Shown: positions 7,912-16,412, numbered from the stretch's first letter. The stretch: DNA of 36,906 nt from Gemmatimonadaceae bacterium (GCA_019694735.1 JAIBBJ010000013.1:1-36906); one strand, 5' to 3'. Notes: generated by a model not told the origin, from the letters alone. A program made the numbers and translations.

Positions 7912-9738
7912 TCAATGCGGGATCAGCAGTTCCCAGTAGGTGTCGATGTCGAAGCCGGCCGGGTCGATCTCGTAGTAGTGGCCGCGCACGAAGTGCCCGG
8001 TCGTCGGGAAGTACGGCGGCGGGTTGGAGGCAGCGCACGCGTCGTACTGGTAACGCTTGATGTAGCCGCGGCCGTTCGTCTGGCCCACCGGGCCGCGGGT
8101 GTACTGGATGATGCCGCCCGTGAGGTAGAGACAGCCGCGCGCGTCGTTCGCGCCCTGGCAGTCCTCGACGTCCTGCGGATCCCGATTGTAGTTCTCCGCC
8201 GTGAAGTTGGAGAGCGCGAGCACGACCGCGTGGAAGTACTCGTCGCCGCCGCGGCCGGACCAGGTGCGATAGGCGAGCGACGTGGTGCCGCGCTGCGGGG
8301 CGTTGATCAGGTTGTCGGCGATCAGCACGTCGGTGCCGCTGAAGAGGCCGATCATGTCCCGCTCCTGGGCGTTGCACGGCGTCGTGCCGCCCGGGTTCGT
8401 GACGTAGGTCAGGTTGTCGACGAGGATGATGTCGTTCGTCGCGGCGAGGGTGATCTTGCCCCGGACCTTGCCGCTGATGCCGACCTTGCCGTCGACGTAG
8501 ATCACGCCCTTGAAGTTCGGGTTGAGCGAACGCGAGATCGGCCAGAGGTAGTTCGCATCGGCCGGCCGCGCCGCCGTGACCCGGGCGTCCACGGTGCCGG
8601 TCCAGGCGCGCCACGACCCGATGGAGTCGGTGGCGAGGAAGTTGCCCGCCGGGGTCGTCCAGTCGTTCAGGGCGTTCGAGCCGCCGAGATAGCAGCGGTG
8701 GCCGGTGCCGTTCGCCGGATTCACGGCCCACGTCGCGCGGTCCTGCGTCGTGCCGGTGGCGTGGCGGCGGAAGGTCCGGAAGGCGGTGTGCGCGCCGGTG
8801 CCGGTCGCACTGATGTGGCCGCAGTTCGCCGAGCGGGTGAGGCCGTTGGTGCCGAAGTTGCCGGTCGTGTCGGCGGTCACGAAGTACGCGTTCGCCGTGC
8901 TGGCGACCGAGTAGATCTTCATGAAGCCCTCGTCCACATCCGTCGAATCACCGTCGCCGTTCAGGTCGAGCGCGACGAACTCGATGCGCATGGTCGCCTG
9001 GCCGGTGCCGCCGCCGGTGGAGCCGGTGAAGGCGGTCCCGCCGGCGTTCGCCTGCGCCTGGAGCTTGTTGAGGTCCGAGGTCTCCGGGAAAGGGATCTCC
9101 GCGACGTTCTCCTCGTATCCGGCGAAGTAGCGGCCGGTGGACCGGTTGGTGATCGTGCGGGCCGTGCGGAGCTTGCCGTAGAACGCTGCGCCCGGCGTGC
9201 CGGTCTGCAACTGGATGACGTCGTTCGAGTGGACCGGCCCGTACAGGATGTCGTTGACGCCGAAGACGATCGAGCCCTCGACGTCGGTGAAGTAGGCGTA
9301 CTTCGCGAACGACTCCTGCATCACCTCGAGCCGCCGGACGACCTGGCTGCCGGTCGCGTCCCGGACGATGGTGACGATCGAGCCGAACACCCCGTACTGC
9401 CCGCTGGTCACGCCGGTCGGGCCGACGTACGTCCAGCGGGTGATGCCGGGGATCGTCTGCCCTGCCGCATCGGTGACGGTGACGCCGTTCTCGTACACGA
9501 CGTAGCCGCTGTCGGGGTAGAGCGAGTCGTTGGCGTTCATCGCCGAGCGGGCCTGCTCGAGGCCGGCGTCAGCGACGCTCTCGAGCACGCTCTGGCGCGC
9601 ATGGTAGGTGGAGACGAGCGAGGTGTTGAGCGTGAGGAACGTGGCGCCCATGGCGATCGCCGCGACGGCGAGCGCCACGAGCAGCACCACGATCATCGCG
9701 ATGCCGCGCCGCGGACGCAGGCGGGGTCGAGGGGTCAT
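7912..9738 (-). CDS. PilX-type minor pilin with a large C-terminal domain
   Basis: This encodes 608 residues. The start at 9738 was chosen because it follows the previous stop by 13 nt and leads straight into a prepilin-like leader: PRRG12 followed by IAMIVVLLVALAVAAIAMG, the hydrophobic N-helix of PilX-type proteins (no Glu at +5). It is far longer than classical PilX (about 200 residues). The extra part contains YGPVHSND, a phrase I associate with DUF4900-type pilin-like proteins, and LDLNGDGDSTDVDEGF, an EF-hand/dockerin-like Asp pattern suggesting a calcium site. Several Cys residues near the C-terminus could form disulfides. It is the last gene of the FimT-PilV-PilW-PilX operon and probably part of the tip or priming complex of a type IV pilus. 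An in-frame ATG at 9771 is less likely. Confidence 0.8.
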   Translation of the reverse strand: MTPRPRLRPRRGIAMIVVLLVALAVAAIAMGATFLTLNTSLVSTYHARQSVLESVADAGLEQARSAMNANDSLYPDSGYVVYENGVTVTDAAGQTIPGITRWTYVGPTGVTSGQYGVFGSIVTIVRDATGSQVVRRLEVMQESFAKYAYFTDVEGSIVFGVNDILYGPVHSNDVIQLQTGTPGAAFYGKLRTARTITNRSTGRYFAGYEENVAEIPFPETSDLNKLQAQANAGGTAFTGSTGGGTGQATMRIEFVALDLNGDGDSTDVDEGFMKIYSVASTANAYFVTADTTGNFGTNGLTRSANCGHISATGTGAHTAFRTFRRHATGTTQDRATWAVNPANGTGHRCYLGGSNALNDWTTPAGNFLATDSIGSWRAWTGTVDARVTAARPADANYLWPISRSLNPNFKGVIYVDGKVGISGKVRGKITLAATNDIILVDNLTYVTNPGGTTPCNAQERDMIGLFSGTDVLIADNLINAPQRGTTSLAYRTWSGRGGDEYFHAVVLALSNFTAENYNRDPQDVEDCQGANDARGCLYLTGGIIQYTRGPVGQTNGRGYIKRYQYDACAASNPPPYFPTTGHFVRGHYYEIDPAGFDIDTYWELLIPH

Positions 9739-9751
9739 CGAGGAGCTCCGG

Positions 9752-10930
9752 TCAGGGGATGGTGACGGCACTGCTGGTGCGCTGCGAGGACAGCGACGGC
9801 GTGCAGTCCTGCGCCGAGACGGCGTAGTTGTAGCGGTACCCGAATCCGGGCTCCACGCCGCCGTCGATGTAGAGGTACAGCGAGTCGCCGCCGGGCACGG
9901 CGACGTACGGGTCGCCCCAGTCCGTGGAATCGGCGAACTTGCGCCACACGACGTAGCGCTCGACGTCTTGCTCGCCGCTGTTCTCGTCGACCGAACGGAG
10001 CCACCGGATGCGCGCCACCACGCGGTTGCCCGCGTCGCGGATCGTGTCGGCGGTGATCGTCGAGGTGAAGATCGGCTGGTCGCCGCACGTGCGCGTGTTC
10101 ACGAGGCCCATGTTCGGCAGGCGCACGAGCCGCGACAGCGCGCGCTGGCGCTCGCTCGTGCCCGACAGGCCGTTGGTGATGGTGAAACTGATGCGGACGG
10201 CCCGGATCGAATCGATGCGGGCGAGGACGCCGGTGTCGTTCGTCGCGAGGTGGATGGGCCGGGAATGCCGCATCGGCAGCTCCGACGCGGCGACCTGGCT
10301 CATCGACAGGACGCCGGTGCTGGCGTTCGCCCGCACGCGGAAGTAGGCGAAGAACGGCGTGTTCGGCGTGCGCAGGACGTTGTTCGCCACGACCTCGGGC
10401 GCGAGGTTGTTGACGCGGCGCCAGAGGATGAAGTCGTCGGTGCGGCTGGTCGAGGAGTCGCGGCGGAAGTAGAAGCTGATCGTCTCCGAGGCGCTGTTGC
10501 CGACGCCGCCGGAATAGTTCGTGTCCGGATAGTTCGTGCTCGTGTACGGCAGCTGGATCTGCGACGTCTTGCGGAGTGCCATCACGGCGCTGTCCGGCGC
10601 GTCGGGGTTGTAGTACACCGCCTCGACGTCGCCCGCCGTATTGGTCCAGTAGTTGGCGTTGAACACCACCACGGAATCGGCGGCGTACACCATCTGCGGC
10701 TGCTGGTCCGGCGCCCCGGCACCCGACGTGCGCAGGTCCTTCTCCATCTCGTTGATCGCGAAGCGGCCGTTCTGGTACATCGCCACGCGCTCGGAGCCGA
10801 GCGCGAAGCCGCGGGTCTCGGTGCGGAGGAGCATCACGGCCCCGGCGGCGACGAACGAGAAGACGATCATCGAGACCATCATCTCGACGAGCGTCATGCC
10901 GGGACGCGGACGAAGGCGCATCGGGGTCAT
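9752..10930 (-). CDS. PilW-type minor pilin with a C-terminal fibronectin-like tail
   Basis: This encodes 392 residues. A short leader ends in PRPG11 followed by MTLVEMMVSMIVFSFVAAGAVMLL: the type III signal peptide of type IV pilins, cut after Gly11, with Glu at mature position 5. The middle part is a PilW-like beta domain (NGRFAINEMEKDLRTSG is a common PilW phrase). The last 100 or so residues (ADTIRDAGNRVVARIRWLRS to SSAVTIP) read like a fibronectin type III module, unusual for PilW and possibly adhesive. Its start overlaps the stop of the PilV gene by 4 nt (ATGA), so the two are translationally coupled. Confidence 0.85.
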   Translation of the reverse strand: MTPMRLRPRPGMTLVEMMVSMIVFSFVAAGAVMLLRTETRGFALGSERVAMYQNGRFAINEMEKDLRTSGAGAPDQQPQMVYAADSVVVFNANYWTNTAGDVEAVYYNPDAPDSAVMALRKTSQIQLPYTSTNYPDTNYSGGVGNSASETISFYFRRDSSTSRTDDFILWRRVNNLAPEVVANNVLRTPNTPFFAYFRVRANASTGVLSMSQVAASELPMRHSRPIHLATNDTGVLARIDSIRAVRISFTITNGLSGTSERQRALSRLVRLPNMGLVNTRTCGDQPIFTSTITADTIRDAGNRVVARIRWLRSVDENSGEQDVERYVVWRKFADSTDWGDPYVAVPGGDSLYLYIDGGVEPGFGYRYNYAVSAQDCTPSLSSQRTSSAVTIP

Positions 10931-11358
10931 GGGGAGGCCACGGTGACGGTGCGACTGACCGCCTGGGCGAGCCCCGGGCCAGTCACGCGCACGGTGAACT
11001 TCTTGTAGTTCTGCCCGCTCGAGGTCACGTTCTGCACGGTCGTGACGCGCTGGAAGCCCTGGAGCGTCGCGAAGCTCGTCTCGGTCCCGACGTAGGTGGA
11101 ATCGAGCCCGGCGTAGTTCGGGTCGGTGCGGATCTGGTCGGTGCGGTCGGTGACGAGCTGGATCGCCGCCTGCTCGCGCTCGGCGGTCGTCGAGAGATGC
11201 ACCGTCCGGCCCGTCATCGTGACCAGCGTGAGCATCACGATCAGCAGGATCGACATCGCCATCACGATCTCGATGAGCGTGAATCCCGCGCGGGGGCGCG
11301 GCAGGGTGCGGGCGGTCCCGCGCGCGCGGCGACCGGGGCGGAGGCGGATTCGGGGCAT
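10927..11358 (-). CDS. PilV-type minor pilin
   Basis: This encodes 143 residues. Start 11358 lies 2 nt past the upstream stop. A 25-residue basic leader ends in RAG25 followed by FTLIEIVMAMSILLIVMLTLVTMTG, with Glu at mature position 5: a type IV prepilin cleaved by PilD and carried through the inner membrane. The C-terminal beta part is short (TVQNVTSSGQNYKKFTVRVTGP), as in PilV/GspI-like minor pilins. Gene order (after FimT, before PilW and PilX) supports this assignment better than similarity alone, because GspI and PilV are hard to separate by sequence. Confidence 0.85.
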   Translation of the reverse strand: MPRIRLRPGRRARGTARTLPRPRAGFTLIEIVMAMSILLIVMLTLVTMTGRTVHLSTTAEREQAAIQLVTDRTDQIRTDPNYAGLDSTYVGTETSFATLQGFQRVTTVQNVTSSGQNYKKFTVRVTGPGLAQAVSRTVTVASP

Positions 11359-11360
11359 GG

Positions 11361-11942
11361 TCAGAACGCCTTCTGCCAGCCGTCCTCGCGATACCGGAAC
11401 CACGACGCGCGCCCGGTGGCGCGCGCGATGGTCACCGCGCGGGAGTCGTTGGGATGGCCGCCGTAGCGTGACTCGCGGAGCGAGGTCACGTAGAACCCGC
11501 CCGATGAGCTGGCACTGCCGTCGCGGTGGAAGATCACCGCGGGCAGGCCGCCGATCGAGCGGTTGAAGGTCACCGGGTTGCTGCCGAACGCCATCGCCGG
11601 CGCCGAGCCGCGGCCGAACACCACGCCCTCGCCGATCTGCACCGAGCGCTCGTGCTCGTCCGAGTCGACCGTCGCATCGTTGTCGCGGTCGTCATGGATC
11701 CGCAGCCGATGCTGCGCGGTGTCGATCTTCACCACGATGTCGTGCTGTTCGTACATCGCCTGGCGCTGCGCGGTGAGCATCGTCGTCCCGAGGAGCTGCA
11801 TGGAGGAGTTCACGCGATAGCGCGTCGGGTCGATGTTCGGCCCGGCGAGGCCGACCACCAATCCGACGATCACCATCACGATCAAGAGTTCGATGATGGT
11901 GAAACCGCTCCGGCGGCCTCGCCCATCGTGCTCCGTGTGCAT
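11361..11942 (-). CDS. FimT/GspH-type minor pilin
   Basis: This encodes 193 residues. The leader MHTEHDGRGRRSG is followed by FTIIELLIVMVIVGLVVGLAGP, with processing after Gly13 and Glu at mature position 5. The C-terminal domain (INRSI-, AVIFHRDGSASSSGGFYVT, AVTIARATGRASWFRY) matches the GspH/FimT beta fold; the RAVTIxxxTGRxxxW end is typical. FimT-type pilins help build type IV pili, and some bind DNA during uptake; the tail here is not obviously Arg/Lys-rich enough to claim that. It is the first gene of the minor pilin operon and is followed at 2 nt by the PilV-type gene. Confidence 0.88.
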   Translation of the reverse strand: MHTEHDGRGRRSGFTIIELLIVMVIVGLVVGLAGPNIDPTRYRVNSSMQLLGTTMLTAQRQAMYEQHDIVVKIDTAQHRLRIHDDRDNDATVDSDEHERSVQIGEGVVFGRGSAPAMAFGSNPVTFNRSIGGLPAVIFHRDGSASSSGGFYVTSLRESRYGGHPNDSRAVTIARATGRASWFRYREDGWQKAF

Positions 11943-12110
11943 AACGCGCTGCCTCCATGCCGGGGCTGCCCGGCGGCGTGACGAGGTCCCGCCGGGTGCC
12001 CGGTGGCTGGTGTCCAATAGACCGACCGGTGCCGGACACGGCAACGGCCTGCCTCACATCCTATCACAATGTGTGAGGACGACCCGGCGCCCCTTCGGGG
12101 CACTGCCGGG
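11943..12110 (-). promoter_or_regulatory. leader and putative promoter of the minor pilin operon
   Basis: Reading the reverse strand: a possible -35 TTGCCG at 12044-12039, 17 nt, and a weak -10 TCTATT at 12021-12016, leaving a leader of about 70 nt. Within the leader an 8-bp hairpin (11969-11976 with 11989-11996) sits 27 nt before the start codon. Just upstream of the -35 lies an inverted repeat (12052-12058 with 12072-12078) whose inner part is the near palindrome TCACAATGTGTGA at 12064-12076, a possible operator. The hexamers fit poorly, so the promoter is tentative. Confidence 0.3.
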
Positions 12111-12145
12111 CGGCCTGAGGGCCAGGTGGGGCACCTTGCCCCACC
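12083..12145 (-). terminator. two tandem hairpins after the coiled-coil membrane gene
   Basis: Hairpin one (12125-12145): a perfect 9-bp stem, GGTGGGGCA paired with TGCCCCACC, loop CCT. Hairpin two (12083-12110): a 6-bp outer stem CCCGGC/GCCGGG enclosing a 5-bp GCCCC/GGGGC stem with a TTC loop and a 3-nt bulge. Both lie just beyond the stop at 12171 of the reverse-strand gene and before the pilin promoter region, where a terminator is expected. Confidence 0.5.
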
Positions 12146-12170
12146 GTCCCCGTCGGCTACGCTTGCCCGC

Positions 12171-12842
12171 TCACCGCCGCGGCGCGAGTGGGGCGTCCGC
12201 TCCCGGGCCCGCCATCTCCGGCAGGGCCGCGGCCGCCCGGTCCTGCCGCGAGCCGAGGAGCTGGGTCACGAACCGCTGTCCTTCGCCGATCCGCTCGATC
12301 TCCACCGCGACCGCGTCGAGGTTCCGCTCCATCTGCGCGATCCGGTCCGTGAGCTCCGGTGGGACGGCCGAGACGACGCTCGCCCGCCGCCAGAGGCGTC
12401 GCGCGTAGGCGAGGGCGATCGGGAAGAGGAGTACCGCTCCCAACGCCATCCCCGTCGCCACGAGTTCGACCGGCGGGCCATTGACCCAGGGATCCCGGCG
12501 CGGACTCTCCAGCGCCCCGGGGATGGCCGCCAACTGCGCGACGACCCGGTTCGCCTCCTCGATGTCGATCGAGATCTTGGCGATCGCCTGATCCACCTGC
12601 GCCAACTGCTGTTCGAGTCCCGCCTTGTCGGCGGGGCTCGCTGGGCCTTCGCGGAGCTCCTGCTGCAGGCGCTCGCGCTCCTCCTGCAGCCGTTCCTTCT
12701 GGTTGGTCAGCACCTCGCGCGCCGTCCGCGCCCCCTGATGGCGCTGGGCCGCCGTGCCGGACGGCGAGGCGGGTGCGGTGACGGGCTGAGCGGGACCGCC
12801 CGGGGCGGGAGTCGACGGGGCCTGCGGCGTGGTCTGCGGCAT
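12171..12842 (-). CDS. membrane protein with coiled coil, unknown function
   Basis: This encodes 223 residues from MPQTTPQAP. Layout: a Pro/Ala-rich N-terminal stretch (1-40), a charged coiled coil (about 45-110, rich in Glu/Gln/Arg, with KERLQEERERLQQELREG), one membrane helix (about 127-150, VATGMALGAVLLFPIALAYA), and a second helical coiled coil (160-205) that reads ELTDRIAQMERNLDAVAVEIERIGE. There is no signal peptide, so the orientation is uncertain. It resembles many small Gemmatimonadota membrane coiled-coil proteins but no named family. It lies 65 nt downstream of the OsmC gene on the same strand. An upstream in-frame ATG would overlap the OsmC gene and is rejected. Confidence 0.7.
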   Translation of the reverse strand: MPQTTPQAPSTPAPGGPAQPVTAPASPSGTAAQRHQGARTAREVLTNQKERLQEERERLQQELREGPASPADKAGLEQQLAQVDQAIAKISIDIEEANRVVAQLAAIPGALESPRRDPWVNGPPVELVATGMALGAVLLFPIALAYARRLWRRASVVSAVPPELTDRIAQMERNLDAVAVEIERIGEGQRFVTQLLGSRQDRAAAALPEMAGPGADAPLAPRR

Positions 12843-12907
12843 CGGGGCGGTGGGAGTCGGGTCCGCCGCCCCGTACGCGGGGCGGCGCGGCAGGGTTTCC
12901 TTCCCGA

Positions 12908-13333
12908 CTACTTCAGCGAGGCGGCGAGGGTCATCGGCACGGCCGAGAGCGCCCGGGAGATGATGCACCCCTCCTTCGTGGCCTCGGCGACGCGCTGGAA
13001 GTCAGCGGCCGGGATCCCTGGCACCTCCGCCTCGGTCTCCAGATGGATCCCGACCACGGTCATCTTCTCCTGCACCCGCTCGAGCTTCACCGTGGCCGTG
13101 GTGTGCACACGCACCGGAGTGTGGCCCGCCTGCGTCAGTCCGAGCGCGAGCGCCATCGAGAAACAGCCCGCGTGCGCCGCCCCGAGCAGCTCCTCGGGAT
13201 TGGTCCCCGGAGCGCCCTCGAAGCGCGTGCCGAACGAGTACTTGCCTTCGAAGGCGCCTGAGCCGAGGCGGATGGCGCCCTGGCCGGCCTTGAGGTCGCC
13301 GTGCCACTGCGCGGTCGCGGTACGCTGGATCAT
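12908..13333 (-). CDS. OsmC/Ohr family peroxiredoxin
   Basis: This encodes 141 residues, the full length for the OsmC subfamily. Peroxidatic Cys57 sits in GAAHAGCFSMALA and resolving Cys123 in TKEGCIISRAL; the motif around NPEELLGAAHAGC is diagnostic. OsmC reduces organic hydroperoxides in the cytoplasm using lipoylated proteins or thiols as the donor. It diverges from the large nuclease gene across 175 nt. The coiled-coil membrane gene follows on the same strand; no functional tie is apparent. Confidence 0.93.
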   Translation of the reverse strand: MIQRTATAQWHGDLKAGQGAIRLGSGAFEGKYSFGTRFEGAPGTNPEELLGAAHAGCFSMALALGLTQAGHTPVRVHTTATVKLERVQEKMTVVGIHLETEAEVPGIPAADFQRVAEATKEGCIISRALSAVPMTLAASLK

Positions 13334-13408
13334 CGGGGTGCCCGGGGATTGAGAGGGGTGAGGTCGTCACCCCATGGTAACGGCCGTGCACCCACAAGGG
13401 GAGCGCGC

Positions 13409-13438
13409 TTCCGCCATCACGAAGTGACGGCGTAGAAT
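13409..13438 (+). promoter_or_regulatory. putative promoter of the secreted nuclease gene
   Basis: A TAGAAT hexamer at 13433-13438 (five of six to TATAAT), with TTCCGC at 13409-13414 as a weak -35 and an 18-nt spacer. The spacer holds TCACGAAGTGA (13417-13427), a small palindrome that could be an operator. The predicted leader is about 65 nt. The same 175-nt gap must also hold the OsmC promoter on the other strand. Confidence 0.4.
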
Positions 13439-13508
13439 TTGCGGCGCCTTCGGTGATTCCGCGCCCCCGGGGCCCCGCCCCGCCCCCACCCTTCCGACTC
13501 CCGTTCCC

Positions 13509-16412
13509 ATGCGTCCGACGCTGCTGCGCTCCCTCCTCCTGCTGGGCGTGTTCACGCTCGCCGTCTCCTGTGCGGGTGACGGCCCGACCGCCCCGGCCCG
13601 CGTCGAGCTGCGCCGCCCGGCCACGGCCGGCGTGGTCGGCACCGGCCCCGCGGTCCGCATCGCCGAGATCCACTATGACAATACCGGCACCGATGCCGGC
13701 GAGGCGATCGAGATCTCCGGCCCGGCCGGCACGGACCTGACGGGGTGGACGGTCGTGCTCTACAACGGCAACGTGCCGAGCGCGGCGGTCGCGTACGGCA
13801 CGACCGCCCTCACGGGCACGATCCCCACGACCTGCAACCAGCGCGGGGTCGTGGTGGTCTCGTACCCGGTGAATGGCATCCAGAACGGGCCGAATGACGG
13901 CGTGGCGCTCGTGAACAACGTCGGCACGGTGGTCGAGTTCCTCTCGTACGAAGGCCCGATGACTGCGAGTGCCGGACCGGCGCTCGGTCTGACCTCCACG
14001 AACATCGGCGTGAGCGAGGTCGGCACCGAGGTGGTCGGCCTCAGCCTGCAACGGCGTCCCGACGGCACCTGGACGTCGCCGGTCCCGCAGACGTTCGGTG
14101 CCTGCAACGACGGCGACGAGAACGCCGGGGCGACGCCCACCGTCGCGTCGGTCGTCGTGAGCCCCGAGGCCGCGACTGTCCAGGTCGGCGCGACGGTGGC
14201 GCTGACCGCGTCCGCCCGCGATGCCGCGGATGCGCCGATCGCCGGCGCGGCCCTGAGCTGGACCTCCACGGCGGAGGCCGTCGCGACCGTCTCCGCGAGC
14301 GGCCTCGTGACCGGCGTCGCGGCCGGGGACGCACTCATCATCGCCGCCGCGGAGAACGGGCGCGCCGACACCGCCACCGTGACGGTGACCCCGCCGCCCC
14401 CGCCGCCCGCGGGCGTGCGGTTCTCCGAGCTCCACTACGACAACTTCGGGACGGACGTGAATGAGGGCATCGAGGTCGAGGGCCCAGCCGGCACCGATCT
14501 CGCCGGCTGGCGCATCTACCTCTACAATGGCAACGGCGGCGTCACCTATGAGCCGACGCAGACGCTGAGCGGCACCATCCCCGACGCCTGCAGCGGCCGG
14601 GGCGTGGTGGCGGTGACGTACCCCAGCAACGGCATCCAGAACGGCGCACCGGACGGCATGGCGCTCGTGAATGCCGACGGGACGGTCATCGAGTTCCTCT
14701 CCTACGAAGGCACCTTCACCGCGACCAACGGACCGGCGGCCGGCCTGACCTCGGTCGACATCGGCGTCCTGCAGAACTCGGCGCCCGTCGGGACCTCGCT
14801 CCAGCGCAACGCGGCGGGCACCTGGGTGGAGGCGCCGTCGAACCTCGGCTACTGCTTCGGCGTCACGCCGCCTCCGCCGGCCAACGGCATCACGTTCAGC
14901 GGCCGCGACAACACGGACCCGCCCCTCCCCGTCGGCTTCGAGGACCAGCTGTTCGCGACGCTGCGCTCCGGCGCGGACGGCTCGACGATCGCGACGACCT
15001 GGACGTGGACCTCGGAGACCCCGCTGCTGGCGTCGGTGGATGCCAATGGCGTCGTGCGCGCCCTCGGTGCCGGCACGATGGTCCTGCGGGCGACGGCCAG
15101 CGACGGCACGACCGCGACGTACGCGCTCGAGAGCCGCGTGGCGTCGCCGGGCACCGCGGCCTACGCGAACAACACCGAGTTCGGCGATCCGTCGGACGGC
15201 GACGCATCGGACGAGATCATCCTCCGGCGCGCGCAGTACACCTCGTCGTTCAGCGCCGCCCGCGGCATCCCCAACTGGGTCAGCTATGACCTCGACGCCT
15301 CGCATTTCGGCGCGGAGGATCGGTGCGACTGCTTCACGTACGATCCGGAACTGCCCGCGGCGCAGCGCTACACCACGGCGGACTACACGGGCGCGGGCGC
15401 CGCGGCCGGCTATGGCATCGATCGCGGCCATCTCGCGCGCTCGTTCGACCGCACGTCGGGATCGGCGGACAACGCCACGACCTTCTATTTCGCGAACATC
15501 ATCCCGCAGGCGTCGGACAACAATCAGGGCCCGTGGGCGGCGTTCGAGACGTACCTCGGTGACCTCGCGCGGTTCAGCGACCGCGAGGTCCACATCATCG
15601 CCGGGGCCTCCGGATCGAAGGGAACCGTGAAGAACGAGGGCCGGATCACGATCCCCACCATCACGTGGAAGGTGGCGGTCGTCCTGCCGCGCGACGGCGG
15701 GCTGTCCGCGGTGCACGGTCCGGATGACCTCGAGGTCATCGCGGTGCTGATGCCGAACGACCCGGGGATCCGCAACGTGCCGTGGGAGACGTACCGCGTG
15801 ACCGTGGACGCCGTCGAGGCGGCGAGCGGCTTCGACGTGCTCTCCGCGCTCCGGGACGACATCGAGATCGCGGTGGAGAGCGGCACGCGCGCGCCGACGG
15901 CAGCGCTGGACGGGCCGTGGAGCACCATCGCGGGCGACCTGCTGACGATGAGCGGAGCCGGCTCCACCGATCCGGACGCGGATGCGCTCGCATTCGCGTG
16001 GGACTTCGGCGACGGGACCACCGGCACGGGGGCGACCCCGTCCCACGCCTTCGGTGCGGCGGGCGCCTTCACGGTCACGCTCGTCGTCACCGACGCGCGC
16101 GGCCTCGCCGACACGACCGTCAGCACGGCGACCGTCGCGCCGTTCACGACCGCACTGGGCTTCGCGCGGTGGCGGTCCACCACGACCGCCCTCTACGCCG
16201 ACGGCGCGCTCTCGAAGGCCATGCGCAACACGCTGCTCGGCGTGCTGGACAAGGCGGAAGCGGCCGCGGCGGCAGGCGACGCCGCCAAGGCGCGCCAGCG
16301 CGTCGAGGAGGCGATCGAGGACATCGCCGTCGCGCTGCGCAAGAACCTCATCAGCCGCGCCTCGGCGGATGCGGTGCTCGCGATTCTCGATCGGACGCTC
16401 GCTACGCTCTGA
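13509..16412 (+). CDS. multidomain secreted DNA/RNA non-specific endonuclease with two lamin-tail domains
   Basis: This encodes 967 residues. N-terminal signal MRPTLLRSLLLLGVFTLAVSC with a relaxed lipobox (AVSC, Cys21). In order: lamin-tail domain 1 (about 48-200, IAEIHYDNTGTDAGEAIEI), Ig-like Big_2 domain (about 210-294), Pro-rich linker, lamin-tail domain 2 (about 303-450, FSELHYDNFGTDVNEGIEV), a second Big_2-like domain (about 460-545), the beta-beta-alpha-metal nuclease (about 553-780), PKD domain (about 794-876, AWDFGDG), and a C-terminal helical domain (880-967). The nuclease has DRGH with catalytic His641 and, later, the NNQGPWAAFE helix carrying the metal-binding Asn, as in NUC1/Serratia-type enzymes. 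It probably degrades extracellular nucleic acid as a surface-bound scavenger; the substrate is inferred from the family. A strong hairpin follows. Confidence 0.92.
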   Translation: MRPTLLRSLLLLGVFTLAVSCAGDGPTAPARVELRRPATAGVVGTGPAVRIAEIHYDNTGTDAGEAIEISGPAGTDLTGWTVVLYNGNVPSAAVAYGTTALTGTIPTTCNQRGVVVVSYPVNGIQNGPNDGVALVNNVGTVVEFLSYEGPMTASAGPALGLTSTNIGVSEVGTEVVGLSLQRRPDGTWTSPVPQTFGACNDGDENAGATPTVASVVVSPEAATVQVGATVALTASARDAADAPIAGAALSWTSTAEAVATVSASGLVTGVAAGDALIIAAAENGRADTATVTVTPPPPPPAGVRFSELHYDNFGTDVNEGIEVEGPAGTDLAGWRIYLYNGNGGVTYEPTQTLSGTIPDACSGRGVVAVTYPSNGIQNGAPDGMALVNADGTVIEFLSYEGTFTATNGPAAGLTSVDIGVLQNSAPVGTSLQRNAAGTWVEAPSNLGYCFGVTPPPPANGITFSGRDNTDPPLPVGFEDQLFATLRSGADGSTIATTWTWTSETPLLASVDANGVVRALGAGTMVLRATASDGTTATYALESRVASPGTAAYANNTEFGDPSDGDASDEIILRRAQYTSSFSAARGIPNWVSYDLDASHFGAEDRCDCFTYDPELPAAQRYTTADYTGAGAAAGYGIDRGHLARSFDRTSGSADNATTFYFANIIPQASDNNQGPWAAFETYLGDLARFSDREVHIIAGASGSKGTVKNEGRITIPTITWKVAVVLPRDGGLSAVHGPDDLEVIAVLMPNDPGIRNVPWETYRVTVDAVEAASGFDVLSALRDDIEIAVESGTRAPTAALDGPWSTIAGDLLTMSGAGSTDPDADALAFAWDFGDGTTGTGATPSHAFGAAGAFTVTLVVTDARGLADTTVSTATVAPFTTALGFARWRSTTTALYADGALSKAMRNTLLGVLDKAEAAAAAGDAAKARQRVEEAIEDIAVALRKNLISRASADAVLAILDRTLATL

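Noticed and set aside
5361-8060. A long forward frame opposite the metzincin protease
   Set aside because: Shadow of the protease gene: Arg/His-rich translation without motifs. The reverse frame has a signal peptide, the zinc motif and the Met-turn.
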